DNA of 64,000 bases. Origin: CAVPDA01 sp963702495 (GTDB lineage Bacteria; Pseudomonadota; Gammaproteobacteria; Burkholderiales; Rhodocyclaceae). Within the stretch, counting starts at the first letter, position 1, and each line of letters opens with the position of its first letter. The DNA lies in contig CAVPDA010000019.1 of assembly GCA_963702495.1 (NCBI GenBank), positions 62,001 through 126,000 on the forward strand, given 5' to 3'. The translations under genes and the position numbers were made by a program. The notes beneath the pieces were generated by a model, which was not told the DNA's origin, searched no databases, and saw only the letters and a list, made by a program, of their open reading frames with translations. Shown piece by piece: positions 25,727 to 33,839 of the stretch.

Positions 25727-25890
25727 TCATTCGACGGCAGGCGTCTTCCGAACCCGCCTTCTGTAATGCACCCTGGCCGGGATCTGTTCAGTACGGCGCC
25801 CCGTCCGTTCGCTCGACTTCCGGCCTTGCACAATCAGCGTGGTTACGGCTTTGGCGCGTAAGTCGTGGAATGTGAAGCGCCCATTGCCCG
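25727..25890 (-). pseudogene. C-terminal relic of a tyrosine-type site-specific recombinase (phage integrase)
   Basis: The frame contains GNGRFTFHDLRAKAVTTLI followed by a long Arg-rich tail. FTFHDLRAKA is the conserved HxxR box of tyrosine recombinases; the later block with the catalytic Tyr (a YIRRxxRV-like stretch, here YRRRVRK) is altered. No N-terminal or catalytic core region is in frame. It sits 65 bases downstream of tRNA-His, where integrases of elements inserted in tRNA genes lie. It is a non-functional remnant. Confidence 0.65.
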
Positions 25891-25929
25891 CCTTCCCCAT
25901 GCAACCTGGAGCCCGAAGGCCCCGCGGAC

Positions 25930-26642
25930 TCAGCCGAAGTTTGATTCCGGCGCCCGACACGCGGGTGCCCCATCTCCGCTGAGCAGTTGGCGCAGCCAGG
26001 CGCGCTGGATGCCGCGGGCGCGATCGCCGGCGAGCATCGCGCGGACGCGAGGCAGAGCCTCAGCCAACAACATCGCGCCAGGTGCCAGGATGGCGTCGCA
26101 GCGCAGGATGTGAAATCCCAGAGGCGATTCGACGACATCGCTCAACGCTCCTTGCTGCAGGGCAAACAGCGCCGCGTCCAGGGTGCCGAACAGTTGTCCC
26201 CGCCGGTACTCGCCCAGCATTCCGTCTTGAAGGGCGGGGGGCATTCGGAGTGCTTCATTGCCTGTTGCGCGAATCGCCCCGCATCCCGCGCCAGGCGCCT
26301 CGCGATGGCAGCGATGCGGGCGCGGGCCGACTCCCGCCGATTCTCCTCGAAACCCTCATTGATGGTCACCAGGATGTGGCTGGCGCGCCGCCGCTCGGGC
26401 CGGACGAAGCGATCGATGTGCAGGCGGTAGAAGAGCTCCGCGTCGGTATCGCTGCCATCGCGAGGCGCCTGGGCCGACACCCTCTCCAGCACAGCGTCCA
26501 CCGCCAACCCGCGGCGCAGCGCCGCTTCCAGTGCCGACTGCGACAGGCCGTTGGCGGCCAGATCGGCGGCGAACTCCGCCTCGTTCCCATAGCGCTCGCG
26601 AATCTCGCCGAGCGCCGACATCAAGGTGGCCTCGGGAATGCA
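25930..26642 (-). pseudogene. nifM: nifM relic, parvulin-type peptidylprolyl isomerase with frameshift
   Basis: NifM is a parvulin-type isomerase needed to mature nitrogenase Fe protein (NifH). The N-terminal block IPEATLMSALGEIRERYGN and RRASHILVTINEGFEENR, then SDTDAELFYRLHIDRF, match NifM. The C-terminal block resumes in another frame (PPALQDGMLGEYRRGQLFG, VVESPLGFHILRCDAI). The frame break falls at a run of six C residues near 26250, so a C7 tract would restore it. The first ~100 residues of NifM are missing; the relic starts fused to a nifZ fragment. The gene has probably lost function, though a sequencing error in the C-run cannot be excluded. Confidence 0.65.
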
Positions 26643-26732
26643 CCGGCGTCCACGGCTCGTCCACCCGGATCAACTCCTCCTCGCGGCAGCCCACCATGCA
26701 GCCGAGGTCGAGAAAGTGAACGCTGTAGATTG
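26643..26732 (-). pseudogene. nifZ: nifZ fragment fused to nifM relic
   Basis: About 30 residues in one frame (PIYSVHFLDLGCMVGCREEELI, then RVDEPWTP) match the distinctive core of NifZ, a nitrogenase MoFe-protein maturation factor. They stop within a few residues of the NifM sequence. In diazotrophs nifW-nifZ-nifM are adjacent and in this order, so this is a deletion-fusion of the two genes. No other nif gene was seen in the window. Confidence 0.55.
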
Positions 26733-26993
26733 GTCGCGCGGCGCGGGCACTACCGTGTTCTCGTGCTCGATGTGCTGCAGCGCTGGTTCGGGCTGCGGCA
26801 GGAGCCCCGCTCGCCCCCGATGGCAGGCGGTGCGAGTTCCCGCCATAATGCGTGCCGGCATGACGGCGCTGGAGGCAGGGCGATCCGGGCCCCATCGGCC
26901 GGAGTCTTCCTGGCCGGCAACGACGGCGACCATGCTCCGTTTCTGCGGTCATCATGCCTTCCGAATTCCCTGCCAGGATGGAGAACGTCCTCT

Positions 26994-27380
26994 ATGAGTT
27001 TCCAGATCCATGACCGAGCGCACCACGACGCGGTATGCGAGAAGTGCGTTTTCGACACCGACCTGCATCATTTCGACGAGGACGTCGTGGAGGTTTCGCG
27101 GCAGCACCTGGTGCTGGTGGATCTCTGGGCCGATTGGTGCGGTCCCTGCCACCATCTGGCGCCTATCCTGGCGCGGGTCGTTGCGGACTATGGCGGCCGC
27201 GTCCGCCTCGCCAAGGTGGAAGTGGACGAGGGCGACAACATGAAGATCGCCGGCCGCAATGGCGCGAGGGGCTTCCCGACGGTACTGCTGTACAAGGATG
27301 GCGAGGTGGTGGACCGCTTCCACGGCGCGAAGCCGGAGCATTTCGTGCGCGAGTTCATCGACCGTCATCTCGAAACCTGA
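26994..27380 (+). CDS. thioredoxin-family protein
   Basis: A 128-residue thioredoxin-fold protein with the canonical WCGPC active site (residues 48-52) and conserved cis-Pro (GFPTVLLYKDGE). The N-terminal extension holds two more cysteines in a CEKC arrangement (15-18), as in ferredoxin-thioredoxin-like or zinc-finger thioredoxins of the thioredoxin-2 type. It may reduce protein disulfides in the cytosol. The upstream frame is open but unlike coding DNA; ATG 26994 is the first plausible start. It is followed by a GFA-family gene. Confidence 0.88.
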   Translation: MSFQIHDRAHHDAVCEKCVFDTDLHHFDEDVVEVSRQHLVLVDLWADWCGPCHHLAPILARVVADYGGRVRLAKVEVDEGDNMKIAGRNGARGFPTVLLYKDGEVVDRFHGAKPEHFVREFIDRHLET

Positions 27381-27468
27381 GCCCGGTACACCGGCGCGCC
27401 TCAGCTCGAAACGGCGCCCGCTACATCGTGCTCGGGACTCACACGAAACCACGAATAGGAACCACAAG

Positions 27469-27816
27469 ATGATCTACAAAGGTAGCTGCCACTGCGGGCG
27501 CACCGCCTTCGAAGGCGAAGGCGAACTCACCGGCGTCATGGACTGCAACTGCTCGATCTGCTCGCGCAAGGGATCACTGCTGTGGTTCGTGCCGCGGGAC
27601 AAGCTGCGCCTGCTGACCCCGGAGGAGAACCTCGCGACCTATACCTTCAACAAGCACGTGATCCGGCACCGCTTCTGCCCGAGTTGCGGCATCCACCCCT
27701 TCGGCGAGGGGGCGGATCCTGCCGGCAACCGCATGGCGGCGATCAACGTGCGCTGCCTGGAAGGAGTCGATGTGGCCTCGCTACCGGTAAAGCACTTCGA
27801 CGGCCAGTCGCTCTGA
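27469..27816 (+). CDS. GFA-family (glutathione-dependent formaldehyde-activating / CENP-V) protein
   Basis: A 115-residue zinc-binding protein. Cysteine pairs typical of the GFA/CENP-V fold are present: GSCHCGRTAFE, MDCNCSICSRKGS and RFCPSCGIHPF. Some homologues assist glutathione-formaldehyde adduct formation; most are of unknown role. Start ATG 27469 lies 88 bases after the thioredoxin stop. No formaldehyde or glutathione genes adjoin it, so a specific role is not claimed. Confidence 0.87.
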   Translation: MIYKGSCHCGRTAFEGEGELTGVMDCNCSICSRKGSLLWFVPRDKLRLLTPEENLATYTFNKHVIRHRFCPSCGIHPFGEGADPAGNRMAAINVRCLEGVDVASLPVKHFDGQSL

Positions 27817-27830
27817 ACCCGGAACAGCCT

Positions 27831-28256
27831 GTGGGCGCCGCGCCGGGCAAAGTCCTGAAGCCGGCCGCAGCCTACTTCGGCCTTGTCTTCGGTGCCGGCT
27901 TCGTCCTCGGATCCATCCGTGTACCCGTCCTGGTGCCAATGATCGGCGACCGTGCGGCGGAGCTGATCGAGGCGCCGCTGATGCTGATCGCCATCGTGCT
28001 GGCGGCGCGCTGGGTGGTGCGCCGCTTTTGCGCGCGCTGCGGGCGGGCCACGCTGCTGGGGGTGGGGACGATCGCTGCCGGACTCGTACTGGCGGCCGAC
28101 GTGGCGGTCGGTGTCGGACTGCGGGGCATGTCCGTGGCCCAGGTGTTCACCGATCGCGATCCGGTCTCGGGCGCCGTGTACTACGGACTGATCGGGCTCT
28201 ATGCGCTGATGCCCTGGATCTTCGGGCGTCGCGCCGCGGCGCGTGACCGTGGCTGA
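27831..28256 (+). CDS. small integral membrane protein of unknown function
   Basis: A 141-residue protein with four predicted membrane helices: about residues 11-30 (AAAYFGLVFGAGFVLGSI), 45-62, 76-100 and 119-135. I chose GTG 27831, as no ATG is nearby; the frame runs further upstream over the GFA gene but without meaning. It ends with an Arg-rich tail. No recognised domain or family is seen. Its 3' end overlaps a tfoX-like relic by 14 bases. Confidence 0.6.
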   Translation: MGAAPGKVLKPAAAYFGLVFGAGFVLGSIRVPVLVPMIGDRAAELIEAPLMLIAIVLAARWVVRRFCARCGRATLLGVGTIAAGLVLAADVAVGVGLRGMSVAQVFTDRDPVSGAVYYGLIGLYALMPWIFGRRAAARDRG

Positions 28257-28485
28257 ACCGGCCTCGATCGACGACCTGCCCGGCCTCGGGCCAAAGTCCC
28301 GCGACATGCACGCGCCAGCCGGTATCACCACCGTCGAGGAGTTGCGGAATCTGGGCGCGGTCGTGGCCTACGTACGGGTGTGTGAGGCGGGCCAACGGCA
28401 AGGTCCGCCTGAATCTGCTGTCGGGTCCGGAGTCGGCGCTGTCCGGCGAGCCGTGGCAGGAGCTCGCGCGGCGTCATCGCACCGG
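28243..28485 (+). pseudogene. relic of a TfoX C-terminal-domain protein
   Basis: The first frame has DDLPGLGPKSRDMHAPAGIT, TVEELRNLGAVVAYVR, then the frame shifts to NGKVRLNLLSGPESALSGEP and WQELARRHRTG. This layout, with a helix-hairpin-helix-like start and the NLLxxxExALxG block, is the TfoX C-terminal domain that binds nucleic acid or regulates competence. The shift is at 28378-28395 (an unpaired base near a G-rich run). The TfoX N-terminal domain is missing. Probably a dead fragment. Confidence 0.5.
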
Positions 28486-28489
28486 CCAG

Positions 28490-29012
28490 CCGCGCGGTAC
28501 CACGGCATCCTGTTGCGGCAGATAGTCGTAGCCCGCCGCCAGATCTTGCCCGACGTGGTTGGCCACGCACGATCGACATTCTTGTTGGTGACGAGGTGGA
28601 AATGCCAGGGTCGATCAGGCATGCGTCGCGGCGCGACACCTGATAGTCCAGGAAGCGGGCGCAGGAGCCGACGTGCCCGTCCATCATCTCGCGAAACTGC
28701 AGCCATCGTGCATTGGGGAACGCACGGCTCTTGTCGGCCGTCCACACGTCTGCGGGTCCGTATGTAGTCGCAGTCGGTAGACTGTGCCTTCGCAAGCGGC
28801 GCTGTCCGAACCGCTGCGGTCCTGACGCGACAGTCTGCTCCGGATAATATCCGAGCAATCTAGTCGACTTTAGTGCTATAAGTGATCAGGAGCGGTTTTG
28901 TTCCGCACCGAACCGACCGCGCCACGGAACGGGGCACGGTTGGGACCACCGCACTCCACCTGCACCGTATGCGACTGCTCTGGATTCAGGGCAGCCCGAA
29001 AGGAGCAACACC
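28490..29012. other. about 520 bases without an intact gene
   Basis: Minus-strand frames give fragments such as WLQFREMMDGHVGSCARFLD, RPWHFHLVTNKNVDRAW and VANHVGQDLAAGYDYL in three different frames, which suggests a decayed gene on that strand that I do not recognise. Nothing intact is supported. Confidence 0.4.
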
Positions 29013-29429
29013 ATGAGACAGATCCACATCGACTATCCCGGCACCGGTCTCGACTACAACGCGGCACGCGCACTCGCGGCCTCGCTTGCGATCGATGATC
29101 CCGAAATCGAGGAACCGGTGGTGATGGCCTGGCACGATAAGGGAGCGTCGAAGATGTCTCCCGTCATCGAGGGCGGCGACATCGACACGCGCTGGCACGA
29201 TTATGGGGAAAGCCATAGCGGCCAGATCGAGATCAATATCAATGGCCAGTACGATTTCGTCTTCGCCGATGCCGCAGGCTTCGATGGCTACGGCCCGGGT
29301 CCGTACGTCAACCTCTCCGACGGCAGCGGCACCAAGTACCTATGCCAGCGGGGGTTGCTGCGCGACCCGCATCAGCCTGACAAGGATGCATGCGTGGCAC
29401 TCGACGACTATACGAGCCAGATGACTTGA
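29013..29429 (+). CDS. small acidic protein, resembles AF1514-family proteins
   Basis: A 138-residue cytoplasmic, acidic protein preceded by a strong ribosome-binding site (AAAGGAGCAACACC before ATG 29013). The N-terminal block MRQIHIDYPGTGLDYNAARAL, then EEPVVMAWHDKGAS and GQIEININGQYDFVF, resembles the small AF1514 family whose function is not known; this match is from memory, so tentative. The C-terminal half has the sequence YLCQRGLLRDPHQPDKDACVA. No catalytic motif is seen. Confidence 0.6.
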   Translation: MRQIHIDYPGTGLDYNAARALAASLAIDDPEIEEPVVMAWHDKGASKMSPVIEGGDIDTRWHDYGESHSGQIEININGQYDFVFADAAGFDGYGPGPYVNLSDGSGTKYLCQRGLLRDPHQPDKDACVALDDYTSQMT

Positions 29430-29554
29430 GAATCGGTCCGACGGAACTGCCGACGCGACGCGGCCAAGGGTATGGCCATAGCCGTCGTCGCGGCTTTGCC
29501 GTGGATGCGTAACCGTTCCCGGGTGGCGGCCATGAACATGCTGGGCAAGCAACC

Positions 29555-29788
29555 ATGACTCCGGCACATGATTTCGATATCGACGCACGCGGACTGAATT
29601 GCCCGCTGCCGGTTCTGCGGGCCAAACAGGCCATTGGCCACATGCAGCCGGGCAAAGTGCTGCGTGTGCGCGCCTCGGACCCGGGTTCGGTCAAGGATTT
29701 CGACGCCTTCTGCCGGCAGTCAGGCAACGAACGGGTTTCGTTCGAGGAGAGTGACGGCGAATACACCTTCTACCTGCGCAAGACTTGA
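29555..29788 (+). CDS. tusA: TusA-like sulfur-carrier protein
   Basis: A 77-residue SirA/TusA-fold protein with the diagnostic CPLPVLRAK (Cys20 is the persulfide residue), preceded by DARGLN. TusA relays sulfane sulfur in tRNA thiolation or, in sulfur oxidisers, to Dsr or Hdr proteins. It is followed by a DsrE2-like gene 96 bases on, supporting a shared sulfur-relay role. ATG 29555 is preceded by a rather weak ribosome-binding site. Confidence 0.92.
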   Translation: MTPAHDFDIDARGLNCPLPVLRAKQAIGHMQPGKVLRVRASDPGSVKDFDAFCRQSGNERVSFEESDGEYTFYLRKT

Positions 29789-29884
29789 TGGGACGCAGCC
29801 GTGCGCCGAATGCCTGGTTCGATGGCGGCTGCGCCGATTGTCCGCAATAATGCAATTCCATGACCTGACCGAAGGAGGCCGAAC

Positions 29885-30502
29885 TTGGGAACGCTTCCCG
29901 AAATTGCCGTTCTGGACGAACTGATCCGGCGCCGGCTCGACGAGACTCTGTCCCAGAGGCTTGCCGAAAAGCTCACGGAGATGAAGGGCAGCAAGACGCC
30001 GTCACTGGCCATCATTGCCACCGGCGGCACGCTGGACACGGGTTATCTTCCCTTCATTTTGAGCGCGACCGCCGCCGCGCTGGGGTGGAATGCGTCGGTG
30101 TTCTTCACCTTTTATGGATTACAGCTGCTCAAGAAGGATATCAGCGACCTGAAGGTGAGCCCCCTGGGCAATCCGGGCATGCCGATGACGGTGCCCTTCG
30201 GCCCGCGCTGGTTCAGGAACATCAATTGGGACATCCCCAACGCCATCCAGGCGTTCGTCCCCGGATTCGAAGCGGTGGCGACCTCGCTCATGGAGCGGAA
30301 ATTCAAGGACAACGGCGTCGCGAACCTGACCGAACTGCGCCAGTTGTGCGTGGATGCCGGCGTACACCTCGTGGCCTGCCAGATGACGGTAAGCCTGCTC
30401 GGCTTCACTGCGGACGACTTCATCCCGGAAGTGACGGAGTATGCCGGTGCGGCCACCTTCCTGCCGATGGCCCGGGACGCCGACGTAAGCCTGTTCATGT
30501 GA
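29885..30502 (+). CDS. DsrE/DsrF/DrsH-like (DsrE2-type) sulfurtransferase-like protein
   Basis: A 205-residue protein of the DsrE2 type. SLAIIATGGTLDTGYLPFIL and the MERKFKDNGVANLTELRQLC, HLVACQMTVSLLGF block, with conserved Cys in ACQM, match DsrE2 proteins that accompany TusA and rhodanese in sulfur oxidation gene clusters. Start is TTG 29885, with GGAGG upstream. It lies 96 bases after the TusA-like gene. No membrane helix is certain. Confidence 0.87.
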   Translation: MGTLPEIAVLDELIRRRLDETLSQRLAEKLTEMKGSKTPSLAIIATGGTLDTGYLPFILSATAAALGWNASVFFTFYGLQLLKKDISDLKVSPLGNPGMPMTVPFGPRWFRNINWDIPNAIQAFVPGFEAVATSLMERKFKDNGVANLTELRQLCVDAGVHLVACQMTVSLLGFTADDFIPEVTEYAGAATFLPMARDADVSLFM

Positions 30503-30679
30503 CGAGCGATTTGCAGGCGACGTGCCGCAGGCACGTTGTGCCGCTTTTCGCGGGGCACGTTCAGCCTGTTGGGACGGCGGTCCTTTCGACACTGGATCGC
30601 AGTTGGAATCGGTGAGGCTACAAAACGAGGTTCGTCGCCGTGCCTGGCACGATCTGTGGAAGGCCATGAAGCGTACAGA

Positions 30680-30898
30680 ATGATGTCTCGAGCCGACGCC
30701 ATATGCCGAAAGGGCTATCTCCTGCCCCACTGCCCGGAAGGCGAACAGGACCAGCAAGTGCGCTTGTATTGGGATCCCATCGGCAAAACGTGGAGCGTGA
30801 GCGTAGCGGGCAGCTTCGTCAGCGACACTGTCGCGGACGAGTTGATCGACGCGGCGGTCAACAAGTATGCAATCGCCCGCACACCGGAAGACTCATGA
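30680..30898 (+). CDS. small hypothetical protein
   Basis: A 72-residue protein (two tandem ATGs at 30680 and 30683) of mixed charge with CRKGYLLPHCPEGEQDQQVRL. I do not recognise it. The two cysteines are spaced nine residues apart. It lies 180 bases after the DsrE2 gene on the same strand and could be part of that transcript. Confidence 0.45.
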   Translation: MMSRADAICRKGYLLPHCPEGEQDQQVRLYWDPIGKTWSVSVAGSFVSDTVADELIDAAVNKYAIARTPEDS

Positions 30899-31047
30899 AG
30901 GTTGGCGAACCCGCTGCCTCGTCGTGAATCCCGTTGCGAATGGGTTTAGGGATCCTGCGGCAAGACCGAGATTGGAGTAGCGGTTGCCCGGAGCGACGCA
31001 TTCTCCGAGCACCCCTGCTTCTCGCAACGGCTTGCGCGTCGCGCCGC

Positions 31048-31563
31048 TCACGGAAACGCCGGAATAAGCGGCTCGGTCCCTTCCAGTTCGGCTTCCGGGT
31101 GGTGCTTCTTGACCAGTTCGCTGATCTCTTCGACCCGCGATATCGGCACGTCGATCATGATCAGCAGCCCACCTCTCTCGATTGCATCCTCGAATTGCTT
31201 GTGCCGCGTGTTGCCGACGCTGAGTCCCACCATGCCGCTCAACCACGCACCGACTCCCGCCCCGGCGAGGCTGGAACCAAGGATAACGCCTCCCGCGATC
31301 ACTGCCGCACCCGGCGCGAGCGCGATGCCGACCAACCCCGCCAAAGTGCCCACAACCCCGCCCAGGGCGAGGCCGCGCTGGACCGCCGGTACGAAATCGG
31401 ATTTCTGCATCATCGAGGCCTCCGGCAGATCATGCATATCCGTGCCCCGCTTGGCCAGGATATGGATGTGCTTCTCCTCGACGCGCGCAACCAGCAACTC
31501 GTTCACGATCGTTCTGGCCACGTCGCTGCTCGGCACAATGAAATAGATGCGCTTGATCTTCAT
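31048..31563 (-). CDS. DUF1269-family membrane-associated protein
   Basis: A 171-residue protein of the DUF1269 family. The N-terminal cytoplasmic domain (IYFIVPSSDVARTIVNELL) is followed by a Gly/Ala/Leu-rich hydrophobic hairpin (ALGGVVGTLAGLVGIALAPG and AAVIAGGVILGSSLAGAGVG) and a C-terminal domain with DVPISRVEEISELVKKHHP. Two membrane-crossing or membrane-associated helices form the middle. Function unknown. ATG 31563 has GAGAACGAG just upstream. It lies 320 bases after phaC on the same strand. Confidence 0.82.
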   Translation of the reverse strand: MKIKRIYFIVPSSDVARTIVNELLVARVEEKHIHILAKRGTDMHDLPEASMMQKSDFVPAVQRGLALGGVVGTLAGLVGIALAPGAAVIAGGVILGSSLAGAGVGAWLSGMVGLSVGNTRHKQFEDAIERGGLLIMIDVPISRVEEISELVKKHHPEAELEGTEPLIPAFP

Positions 31564-31882
31564 CTCGTTCTCCTCATTGGTGGGACTGAAGGAAGGATAG
31601 GAAGGAGGAATGACAACTCGAACCCTAGCACGGCCACAGGGAGGGCTCAAGGCACGGGATATGGGGAGGCGCCGGCCTCTGAGGATTCCGGCGGGTTCGT
31701 GTGACCGGTCATGGCGGGCTTCTGCCCGTCCCTACCCGATCTCGTGGCTCCCTGAGCGGCTGCGGCATGGCCGCCATTTGACGATGAGCAGAGCGGCCCG
31801 ATAGCCGGCGTCCTTTGCAGCCTGAACTTCAACGTGGTATTCAGCCTGCGCTTCGCGGCGGCGGGTAGGTCCGCCCGGGCCT

Positions 31883-33628
31883 CTAGGCCTTCGCCTTGAC
31901 GTAACGTCCCGGAGCAGGCTCGATCTCCCGGTAGGTCGGGTTGCCCGTATGCTCGGGAGCGGGAACTTTCTTTCCGCTGCGCTTGCCCAGCCACTCGATC
32001 CAGTTCGGCCACCAACTGCCCTTGCGCTCGGTGGCACCGGCCAACCACTCTTCGGCCGTGGCGCTGGCCGGGGCGTCGCTTACCCAGTGGCTGCGGCGGT
32101 TCTTCGATGCCGGATTGATGGAGCCGGCGATATGTCCGCTCGCCGCCAGCACGAAGGTGGTCGGGCCGCCCAGTACCTTGCGCGACAGATAAGCCGCATG
32201 CCAGAGGACGAGGTGATCCTCGCGCGCCGCCATGATGTACGCGGGTACGTCGATCTTGCCCAGGTCGATCTTCTCTCCCAGCATCTGCAGTTTGCCCGGC
32301 ACGCGCAGGCTGTTCATCAGGTACATGTTGCGCACGTACCAGGTGAAGAACGGCCCGGGCAGGTTGGTGCTGTCGGAGTTCCAGTAGAGCAGGTCGAACG
32401 GCTGCGGCTTCGCGCCCTTCAGGTAATTGCCGACCACGTACTGCCAGATCAGGTCGTTGGCGCGCAGCGCGGAAAAAACGGTGGCCAGATCGCGGCCGTG
32501 CATCACCCCGCCCTTGCCGATTGCCGCCTCGTTGGCCGCGACGGCCGCCTCGGTGACGAGTGCGCCGATCTCCCCCGGCTCCGAGTAGTCGAGCAGCGCG
32601 GTCATCAGGGTCAGGCTCTCCACCGGGTCTTCGCCACGCGCCTTGAGCGCCGCCAGGGCCGAGCAGACGAGCGGGCCGCCGATGCAGAAGCCGAGGACGT
32701 TGGGCTTCGCCGCGCCGGTGATCTCGCGCACGACGCGCAGCGCTGCCAGCGGGCCCATCTCCAGGTAATCGTCCCAGGTGAAGTGCCCCTGCTCCTTCGT
32801 CGCGCTGCGCCAGGAGATGAGGAACACCGTGTAACCCTGCTCCACGATATAGCGGACGAAAGAGTTCTCCGGCTGCAAGTCCATGAGGTAATACTTGTTG
32901 ATGCATGGCGGCACCAGCAGCAGCGGACGTTCGGCGACCTTGGCGGAAGTCGCTGCATACTGGATGAGCTGCATCACCTCGTTCTCGTAGATCACGGAGC
33001 CGGGCGTCGTGGCGATGTTGCGGCCGATCTCGAAGGCTGCCTCGTCGGTCATCGAGATGCGCCCCTTCTGCATGTCCTCCAGCGCGTTCTTGATCCCCGC
33101 CGTAACGCTCTCGCCCCTGGATTGCAACGCCGTCGTGAGGAATTCCGGATTGGTCAGTGCGAAGTTCGACGGTGCCATGGCATCGACGAACAGCCGTGTC
33201 AGGAACTGCATGCGGGTCTTGGCCGGACCATCGGCGAGCGGCGTTGTCTCGGCCAGTTTCGTGAGGAAGCCGGCATTGAGCAGGTAGGCCTGGCGCAGGT
33301 AGTCGAACATCGGAACATCCGACCACTCCGGGGCGGTGAAACGGCGATCGCCGGAGGCCGGGTTGATCAGCGGGTCGGCCGGTGTGCCCGGACTGGGTTG
33401 CATGAACGACTGCCAAAGCTGGACGTGCTGGCCGCTGAACTCGCGCAGCAGGCTCACCAGCGGCTCGGCATCCGGAATCGGCAGCTGCGCTTGCGAAGGC
33501 AGCGGAGGACCGGAGGGGGAGGACAGGATCGCCTGCTGCTTGGCGACGAAGTCCCAATACGATTGCGCCAGGGTCTGGCCGGTCTGGAAGAATCCCTGCA
33601 ACAGGGCCGCTGATTGCTCCGGAGTCAT
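31883..33628 (-). CDS. phaC: class I poly(3-hydroxyalkanoate) synthase
   Basis: A 581-residue PhaC that polymerises (R)-3-hydroxyacyl-CoA into PHA storage polymer on the granule surface. The lipase-box variant GFCIGG holds catalytic Cys315; the His and Asp of the triad fall in the later AREDHLVLWHAAYLS segment and preceding strands. The class I N-terminus (EQSAALLQGFFQTGQTLA), SWRSATKEQGHFTWDDYL and SGHIAGSINP are seen. Start ATG 33628 fits the family; the frame runs 83 codons further up without homology. No phaA, phaB or phasin adjoins it. Confidence 0.95.
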   Translation of the reverse strand: MTPEQSAALLQGFFQTGQTLAQSYWDFVAKQQAILSSPSGPPLPSQAQLPIPDAEPLVSLLREFSGQHVQLWQSFMQPSPGTPADPLINPASGDRRFTAPEWSDVPMFDYLRQAYLLNAGFLTKLAETTPLADGPAKTRMQFLTRLFVDAMAPSNFALTNPEFLTTALQSRGESVTAGIKNALEDMQKGRISMTDEAAFEIGRNIATTPGSVIYENEVMQLIQYAATSAKVAERPLLLVPPCINKYYLMDLQPENSFVRYIVEQGYTVFLISWRSATKEQGHFTWDDYLEMGPLAALRVVREITGAAKPNVLGFCIGGPLVCSALAALKARGEDPVESLTLMTALLDYSEPGEIGALVTEAAVAANEAAIGKGGVMHGRDLATVFSALRANDLIWQYVVGNYLKGAKPQPFDLLYWNSDSTNLPGPFFTWYVRNMYLMNSLRVPGKLQMLGEKIDLGKIDVPAYIMAAREDHLVLWHAAYLSRKVLGGPTTFVLAASGHIAGSINPASKNRRSHWVSDAPASATAEEWLAGATERKGSWWPNWIEWLGKRSGKKVPAPEHTGNPTYREIEPAPGRYVKAKA

Positions 33629-33839
33629 GGGCTCGATCCTTTCGTCTGTCAGTTTGTTCGCTCCGAGTCCGCGGTCTCCCGCCGGACGTCTTCGAACGGC
33701 TTTGGTAAGCTCCGTGGGCGTCGCTGCCTTCTGGTCGGCCATGGCACGCCAGGCAGTGCGCGCCTGGTGGCCGGTGACCTCGCGCGGCGCGCGCCCATCA
33801 TCCACGCCCCGCCGTTTGCCCCTGCGTCCGTAGGCGTGC

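Noticed and set aside
26082..26993. N-terminal extension of the thioredoxin frame by about 300 residues
   Set aside because: It has no homology and is the reverse of the nifZ-nifM relic; ATG 26994 begins the recognisable protein.
31610..31804. 64-residue plus-strand ORF with a GGAAGGAGGA stretch directly before the ATG
   Set aside because: The ribosome-binding site is too close to the ATG and the protein is an Arg-rich shadow; the stretch is better read as the 5' leader region of the DUF1269 gene on the other strand.
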